A stretch of 64,000 nucleotides of DNA, taken from contig NZ_KQ948144.1 in assembly GCF_001513955.1 (NCBI RefSeq), positions 68,853-132,852 of the forward strand, in the 5' to 3' direction. Positions 59,052 through 64,000 of this stretch are shown here, piece by piece. The notes beneath the pieces were generated by a model. It ran no database searches. It was given only the letters and a program-made list of their open reading frames with translations, and was not told where the DNA came from. The stretch's first letter is position 1, and each line of letters begins with the position of its first letter. Both the position numbers and the translations under genes were made by a program. The DNA is from Streptomyces pseudovenezuelae (GTDB lineage Bacteria; Actinomycetota; Actinomycetes; Streptomycetales; Streptomycetaceae).

Positions 59052-61409
59052 GTGACTGACAGATCCTGGACGTTCAGGACGGCAGCGACGGTCGTGGCGA
59101 TAGCCGCGGCCTCGGCCACGTTCTCCACGTTCGCCGTGGCGCAGGCCGCGGACAGCTCCGCCGGGACCTCCGCGGTCGACCGGCAGGACCCGCAGCCGGC
59201 GAAGGCCAGGGAGCACGACTTCGACGGCCCGCTGACCAAGACCCGGGAGGCGCAGCGCAAGGAGGCGCTCGACCAGGTCATATCCGGGGACGCGGCGGTC
59301 AAGAACCGCAACGGCTCCCAGGTGGTCGAGCTCAAGAGCCGCAAGGGCGACAGCAAGTACGTCGAACTCGGCCGTGAGAAGACCGACAAGATCTTCACGA
59401 TCCTGGTCGAGTTCGGCGACAAGGTCGACCCGCGCTACGGCGGCACCGCCGGCCCGCTGCACAACCAGATAGCCAAGCCGGACCGTGCCAAGGACAACAG
59501 CACGGCCTGGCAGGCGGACTACAACCAGACGCACTTCCGCGACCTGTACTTCGGCACCGGCAAGAAGACCGAGTCGCTGAAGAAGTACTACGAGAAGCAG
59601 TCCTCGGGCCGCTACTCGGTCGAGGGCGAGGTCACCGACTGGGTCAAGGTCCCCTACAACGAGGCCCGTTACGGCTCCAACAAGTGCGACCCCGACAACT
59701 GCGCCTGGTACGCGGTCCAGGACGGCGTCAACGCCTGGGTCGCCCAGCGTGAGGCCGCCGGTGACACGGCCGCCGAGATCAGGACGGAACTGGCCGAGTT
59801 CGACCAGTGGGACCGCTACGACTTCGACGGCGACGGCAACTTCAACGAGCCCGACGGCTACATCGACCACTTCCAGATCGTGCACGCCGGCGAGGACGAG
59901 TCCGCGGGCGGCGGCGCCCAGGGCGAGGACGCGATCTGGGCGCACCGCTGGTACGCCTTCGGCACCGACGCCGGCTCCACCGGTCCGGACACCAACAAGC
60001 TCGGCGGCACCCAGATCGGCGACACCGGCATCTGGGTCGGCGACTACACCATCCAGCCGGAGAACGGCGGCCTGGGCGTCTTCGCCCACGAGTACGGCCA
60101 CGACCTCGGCCTGCCCGACGAGTACGACACCTCCGGCGGCGGCGAGAACTCCACCGGCTTCTGGACGCTGATGTCCTCCGGCTCCTGGCTCGGCACCGGC
60201 AAGGACTCCATCGGTGACCTGCCCGGCGACATGAACGCCTGGGACAAGCTCCAACTGGGCTGGCTCGACTACGACACGGCCACGGCCGGCAAGCGCTCCA
60301 GCCACAAGCTGGGCGTCGCGGAGTACAACACCAAGAACCCGCAGGCGCTCGTGGTCCAGCTGCCGAAGAAGACGGTCACCACCTCGGTGGTCACCCCGGC
60401 GCAGGGCGCGACCCAGTGGTGGAGCGGCAGCGGCAACGACCTGCGCAACACCCTGACCCGCGCGGTCGACCTGACCGGCAAGTCCTCGGCGGCGCTGACC
60501 CTCGACGCCTGGTGGGACACCGAGAAGGACTACGACTACGTCTACGCGGAGGTCTCCACCGACGGCGCCAACTGGACGCCGATCGACGGCACTCTGGCCG
60601 ACGGCACCGCGATCCCGCGTGACGGCAGCGGCAAGCCCACCCTCACCGGCACGGTCGAGGCGTACCAGAAGCTGACCTTCCCGCTGAACGCCTACGCGGG
60701 CCAGAAGATCCAGCTGCGCTTCCGCTACCAGACCGACGGCGGGGTCGCCCAGAAGGGCTTCACGGCCGACGAGATCACGGTGACCGCCGACGGCGCGACC
60801 CTGTTCTCCGACAACGCCGAGACGGCGGACGCCGCCTGGACCGCGAACGGCTTCTCGCGCATCGGCTCCTCGATCACGGACGAGTACGCGCAGTACTACC
60901 TCGCCGAGAACCGCCAATACGTGTCGTACGACAAGGTGTTGAAGGTCGGCCCGTACAACTACGGCTTCTCGAAGACCCGTCCGGACTGGGTGGAGCACTA
61001 CGCCTACCAGAACGGCCTGTTGATCTGGAAGTGGGACACCTCCCAGGCGGACGACAACACCAGCCAGCACCCGGGCGAGGGTCTGATCCTCCCGATCGAC
61101 TCCCACCCGACCGCGCTGAAGTGGTCCGACGGCACGCTGATGCGCAACCGCATCCAGGCCTACGACTCCACCTTCAGCTGGTACCCGACGGACTCGATCA
61201 CGCTGCACAACGCCGACGTCGCGACGAAGATCAAGTCCAAGCCGGGCGTCCCGGTCTTCGACGACGGCACGTCGAGCTACTACGACGCGACGAACCCGCT
61301 CGCCGGTGTCAAGATCACTGACACCGACACCCGGATCAAGATCGTCAAGGAGCCCCTGGACGGCTCGACGATCTCGCTCCAGGTTGGACCTTCGGCCAAG
61401 AAGAAGTAA
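59052..61409 (+). CDS. Secreted M6-family metalloprotease (immune inhibitor A type)
   Basis: The 785-residue protein has a signal peptide (TAATVVAIAAASATFSTFAV, cleavage about residue 33) and a propeptide-like charged stretch. The catalytic M6 domain (about 110-410) has the zinc motif HEYGHDLGLPDEYD (His346, Glu347, His350). DFDGDGNFNEPDGYIDH resembles a Ca-binding loop. C-terminal beta-rich modules follow (about 440-600, MAM/jelly-roll-like, DAWWDTEKDYDYVYAEVSTD). It should be a secreted zinc protease digesting extracellular protein. GTG start with GGGAGAGG upstream. Counterpart of SCO2920 by order. Confidence 0.92.
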   Translation: MTDRSWTFRTAATVVAIAAASATFSTFAVAQAADSSAGTSAVDRQDPQPAKAREHDFDGPLTKTREAQRKEALDQVISGDAAVKNRNGSQVVELKSRKGDSKYVELGREKTDKIFTILVEFGDKVDPRYGGTAGPLHNQIAKPDRAKDNSTAWQADYNQTHFRDLYFGTGKKTESLKKYYEKQSSGRYSVEGEVTDWVKVPYNEARYGSNKCDPDNCAWYAVQDGVNAWVAQREAAGDTAAEIRTELAEFDQWDRYDFDGDGNFNEPDGYIDHFQIVHAGEDESAGGGAQGEDAIWAHRWYAFGTDAGSTGPDTNKLGGTQIGDTGIWVGDYTIQPENGGLGVFAHEYGHDLGLPDEYDTSGGGENSTGFWTLMSSGSWLGTGKDSIGDLPGDMNAWDKLQLGWLDYDTATAGKRSSHKLGVAEYNTKNPQALVVQLPKKTVTTSVVTPAQGATQWWSGSGNDLRNTLTRAVDLTGKSSAALTLDAWWDTEKDYDYVYAEVSTDGANWTPIDGTLADGTAIPRDGSGKPTLTGTVEAYQKLTFPLNAYAGQKIQLRFRYQTDGGVAQKGFTADEITVTADGATLFSDNAETADAAWTANGFSRIGSSITDEYAQYYLAENRQYVSYDKVLKVGPYNYGFSKTRPDWVEHYAYQNGLLIWKWDTSQADDNTSQHPGEGLILPIDSHPTALKWSDGTLMRNRIQAYDSTFSWYPTDSITLHNADVATKIKSKPGVPVFDDGTSSYYDATNPLAGVKITDTDTRIKIVKEPLDGSTISLQVGPSAKKK

Positions 61410-61428
61410 AACTGCAGGTCAGAAGCGT

Positions 61429-61468
61429 ATCGGCGGCAACCCCTGGCGGGTTGCCGCCGATCGTGTTT
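61429..61468 (+). terminator. Terminator of the M6 protease gene
   Basis: ATCGGCGGCAACCC (61429-61442) pairs perfectly over 14 bp with GGGTTGCCGCCGAT (61448-61461) around a 5-base loop, followed by CGTGTTT. It lies 19 bp after the stop codon. Confidence 0.9.
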
Positions 61469-61522
61469 AGGTGCGTCCTGTGGCTTCCTTATTGACACCG
61501 ACGCTCACGGGGGTGTGACCGC

Positions 61523-61867
61523 ATGGCCGCAGGAGGTTTCTGCAAGCTGCCGAACGGCAGGGTGGTGGTGGCGCTGAACCTGCCGCGCCCGCCCGCCGAC
61601 GGATACGGCAGCGTGCGGGTGCTGGTCCACGCCCACAACCGGGCGCGCGCCCTGACCAGGCTGCGCAACCTGGGTCTGCGGGCCGTGTACCTGCGCGGCA
61701 ACGGCGCGCCCCCGACCCCCGACGAGATCACCGCCGTGCTCCACCATCCGGACGGACTGATATGGCGTACCGCCCCTGACAACGCTGTCGTGGGCGGTCC
61801 CGAGCTGGCTCAGGAGCTGTGGCATCCGATCAGGTCACTGCTGCGGAGGCCGGCGGCACCGGCCTGA
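61523..61867 (+). CDS. Small conserved hypothetical protein (114 aa)
   Basis: I do not recognise the family. The protein looks compact and alpha/beta: FCKLPNGRVVVALNLPRPPA, then SVRVLVHAHNRARALTRLRN with LGLRAVYLRGNGAPPTPDEI, and IWRTAPDNAVVGGPELAQEL. There is no signal peptide or membrane helix. The end is basic (SLLRRPAAPA). It lies after the protease terminator and converges on pncA, 16 bp apart, so it is its own unit. The ATG at 61523 is chosen; GTG codons just upstream are possible. Confidence 0.65.
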   Translation: MAAGGFCKLPNGRVVVALNLPRPPADGYGSVRVLVHAHNRARALTRLRNLGLRAVYLRGNGAPPTPDEITAVLHHPDGLIWRTAPDNAVVGGPELAQELWHPIRSLLRRPAAPA

Positions 61868-61883
61868 GGCCGGGGGCCTGTCC

Positions 61884-62471
61884 CTAGACGACCGGCTTCC
61901 CGGACAGCTCCACGCCCGCCTGGCGCAACTCCTCGATCGCCCGCTCGGTCGTCGCCTCGGCGACCCCGGCGGTGAGGTCGAGGAGGACCTGGGTACGGAA
62001 GCCCTCCCGGGCCGCGTCCAGCGCGGTGGCCCGTACGCAGTGGTCCGTGGCGATCCCGACCACGTCCACCTCCGTCACCTCCCGCGCCCGCAGCCAGTCG
62101 CCCAGGGTCACGCCATTCTCGTCGGCGCCCTCGAACCCGCTGTACGCCGCCGCGTACGCCCCCTTGTCGAAGACCGCGTCGATCGCCCCGGAGGCGACGG
62201 CCGGCGCGAAGTTCGGGTGGAAGCCGACCCCCTCGGTCCCGGCGACACAGTGCGCGGGCCAGGAGTGCACGTAGTCGGGGTTGTCGGCGAAGTGGCCGCC
62301 GGGGGCGATGTGGTGGTCGCGGGTGGCCACCACGTGCTGGTAGCCGGAGCCCGCCGCCTGCCCGATCAGCTCGGTGACGGCGGCGGCCACATCGGCGCCT
62401 CCGGCCACCGCGAGGCTGCCTCCCTCGCAGAAGTCGTTCTGCACGTCGACGACGATCAAGGCGCGGCGCAT
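61884..62471 (-). CDS. pncA: Nicotinamidase / isochorismatase-family hydrolase
   Basis: The 195-residue enzyme has the nicotinamidase triad Asp9 (VVDVQNDFCEGGSL), Lys103 (FDKGAYAAAYSGF) and Cys145 (GIATDHCVRATALDA). Metal ligands are Asp52 and His54 (TRDHH) with a further His near 85 (FHPNF). It hydrolyses nicotinamide to nicotinate for NAD salvage. pncB, the next enzyme, is encoded immediately upstream on the same strand. The ATG is at 62471, with a weak site upstream. Confidence 0.93.
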   Translation of the reverse strand: MRRALIVVDVQNDFCEGGSLAVAGGADVAAAVTELIGQAAGSGYQHVVATRDHHIAPGGHFADNPDYVHSWPAHCVAGTEGVGFHPNFAPAVASGAIDAVFDKGAYAAAYSGFEGADENGVTLGDWLRAREVTEVDVVGIATDHCVRATALDAAREGFRTQVLLDLTAGVAEATTERAIEELRQAGVELSGKPVV

Positions 62472-62700
62472 GGTGGGTGTCCTTCGACTAAGAGTGAACT
62501 TACGAGCCTAGAGACTTCGGGGACCGGGCGGGAGGGGGCATTGCGGGGCGCGTTCGGGACGACAGCCGCGGCGCCCGTCCGGCGGATCACGCCGGCGTCG
62601 CGCGGGCCGGTGCGCCGAGCTGCGGCGTTGTCGTCGGTTGCCGGATCCGCCGTGCTCGAACGACCTCGTGCGGGAGCCGGCCCGATCGGCCGGACAGACC

Positions 62701-64000
62701 CTAGCTACCCGTGCGCCCGTTGACATACTCCGTCGGAATGACCGGCTCCCCGCGCGAGAGCTGCGTCGCCGACAGCGGCAGGTTGGCCCGGGCGGCGGCA
62801 TGCCGGTCCCGTACGACGTCCAGCGGCTCGCGGGCGACGACCTCGCCGCCCTTGACCAGCTCGACCAGCAGCTGCCGGTCCGTGAGCCCCGCCGGGACCG
62901 GCCCGGTGCCCACCACCTCGGCCTCCGCGACACCCTCCGCGTCCAGCCGCCGGGCCGCCCACTTGCGGCCGCCGATCGAGGTCTTGCCCCCGGACGACTT
63001 CTTCGCCACCGGGATCAGCGGGGCCTTCGGATCGTCGGACTCGGCGCGCGCGACCAGCTTGTAGACCATCGACGCGGTCGGATGCCCGGACCCGGTCACC
63101 AGCTGGGTGCCGACGCCGTACGCGTCCACCGGGGCCGCCGCCAGCGAGGCGATGGCGTACTCGTCCAGGTCGGAGGTGACGATGATCCGCGTCCCCTCGG
63201 CGCCCAGCTCGTCCAGCTGCTGCCGCACCCGGTGGGCGACGAGGAGCAGGTCGCCGGAGTCGATGCGCACGGCCCCGAGCTCCGGCCCGGCGACCTCGAC
63301 GGCCGTGCGGACGGCCTCGGTGACGTCGTAGGTGTCCACCAGCAGGGTCGTGTTGCGTCCCAGCGAGTCCACCTGGGCCTGGAAGGCGTCCCGCTCCTGG
63401 TCGTGCAGGAGGGTGAAGGCGTGGGCGGAGGTGCCCACCGTGGGGATGCCGTAGCGGAAGCCGGCCGCGAGGTCGGAGGTGGTGGCGAAGCCGCCGACGT
63501 AGGCGGCGCGGGCCGCGGCGACCGCGGACAGCTCGTGGGTGCGGCGGGCACCCATCTCGATCAGCGGCCGGTCACCCGCGGCCGAGGACATCCGGGAGGC
63601 GGCCGCGGCTATCGCGGAGTCGTGGTTGAGGATCGACAGGATCACGGTCTCCAGGAGCACGCACTCGGCGAAGGAGCCCTCCACCCGCATGATCGGCGAG
63701 CCCGGGAAGTAGACCTCGCCCTCCGGGTAGCCCCAGATGTCACCGCCGAAGCGGTAGGCGCCGAGCCAGTCCAAAGTCTCCTCGTCGACGATGGAGCGCT
63801 CGCGCAGGAAGCCCAGGACGTCCCCGTCGAAGCGGAAGTTCTCCACCGCGTCCAGGACCCGGCCGGTGCCCGCGACGACGCCGTAGCGCCGTCCTTCCGG
63901 CAGCCGCCGGGTGAAGACCTCGAACACGCTGCGCCGTTCGGCGGTACCCGCCTTCAGGGCGGCCTGCAGCATGGTCAGCTCGTACTGGTCCGTGAAGAGT
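62701..64000 (-). CDS. pncB: Nicotinate phosphoribosyltransferase (5' end outside the window)
   Basis: At least 433 residues are visible. The reading frame stays open to the window edge, where it encodes LFTDQYELTMLQAALKAGTA, the usual PncB start region, so the true start lies just beyond 64000. Family marks are GTGRVLDAVENFRF, DEETLDWLGAYRF, PIMRVEGSFAECVLLET, the catalytic His region GTSAHAFTLLHDQERDAFQA, RIDSGDLLLVAHRVRQQLDE and VTSDLDEY. It converts nicotinate and PRPP to nicotinate mononucleotide. With pncA (about 230 bp downstream) it forms the nicotinamide salvage pair. Confidence 0.93.
   Translation of the reverse strand, partial: LFTDQYELTMLQAALKAGTAERRSVFEVFTRRLPEGRRYGVVAGTGRVLDAVENFRFDGDVLGFLRERSIVDEETLDWLGAYRFGGDIWGYPEGEVYFPGSPIMRVEGSFAECVLLETVILSILNHDSAIAAAASRMSSAAGDRPLIEMGARRTHELSAVAAARAAYVGGFATTSDLAAGFRYGIPTVGTSAHAFTLLHDQERDAFQAQVDSLGRNTTLLVDTYDVTEAVRTAVEVAGPELGAVRIDSGDLLLVAHRVRQQLDELGAEGTRIIVTSDLDEYAIASLAAAPVDAYGVGTQLVTGSGHPTASMVYKLVARAESDDPKAPLIPVAKKSSGGKTSIGGRKWAARRLDAEGVAEAEVVGTGPVPAGLTDRQLLVELVKGGEVVAREPLDVVRDRHAAARANLPLSATQLSRGEPVIPTEYVNGRTGS

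Noticed and set aside
59013..61208. 731-codon leftward frame over the M6 protease
   Set aside because: Val/Leu/Gly/Arg-rich antisense translation with no domain; the protease with signal peptide, zinc site and terminator explains the region.

Overview
The window is chromosomal DNA from a Streptomyces. It is very GC-rich and densely coded, with many ATGA/GTGA start-stop overlaps and GTG/TTG starts. Lineage-specific genes include an SsgA-like protein, the matAB aggregation pair, the sigU/rsuA pair, an HU gene and nnaR. Gene order matches, as far as I recall it, the Streptomyces coelicolor stretch running from about SCO2963 (matA) down to about SCO2918, so this is core-region sequence with a few local insertions, deletions and decayed pieces. 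All assignments come from reading the sequence; no database search was run.

Left part (1-21 kb). A divergent MFS exporter/LysR pair is followed by a matA-matB-acyltransferase operon for a surface amino-polysaccharide. Next come the nitrate transporter narK and its regulator nnaR, preceded by GlnR-like boxes. A CGNR regulator, the ECF sigma/anti-sigma pair sigU-rsuA and a HelD-type RNA polymerase-associated ATPase follow. A structured, terminator-ended non-coding RNA candidate precedes malic enzyme. The block ends with HU, murA (facing left), a YqgE protein and a DUF3039 protein.

Middle part (21-39 kb). A sugar ABC transporter operon has decayed to a promoter, a signal-peptide stub and a broken permease, leaving an intact GH20 beta-N-acetylhexosaminidase. 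A xanthine-dehydrogenase-like operon follows, whose iron-sulfur subunit has a very long His/Gly/Asp-rich extension. After it come a P-loop kinase, a SUKH-like protein, a nitrobindin-type protein and a repeat protein. A small AT-rich island encodes a secreted DUF2599-like protein beside tRNA-Cys(GCA). An MFS exporter and a DEAD/DEAH helicase are separated by two exact 16-bp-period minisatellites.

Right part (39-64 kb). A PucR-type regulator diverges from a GNAT acyltransferase/N-acylamino-acid racemase pair, probably for amino acid stereo-inversion or salvage. Then come a Lon-like membrane protease, a winged-helix regulator with a nested four-half-site operator, and a complete osmoprotectant (OpuC/ProU-type) ABC operon. 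An AsnC-type regulator diverges from 4-hydroxyphenylpyruvate dioxygenase. A compact three-gene cobalt-type nitrile hydratase/thiocyanate hydrolase-like operon follows, then a TPR protein, a glycolate/D-lactate oxidase, ssgG and two RDD membrane proteins. A 1-kb non-coding repeat region contains inverted copies of part of the first RDD gene. The end holds a secreted M6 (immune inhibitor A) metalloprotease and the NAD-salvage genes pncA and pncB (pncB runs off the window).
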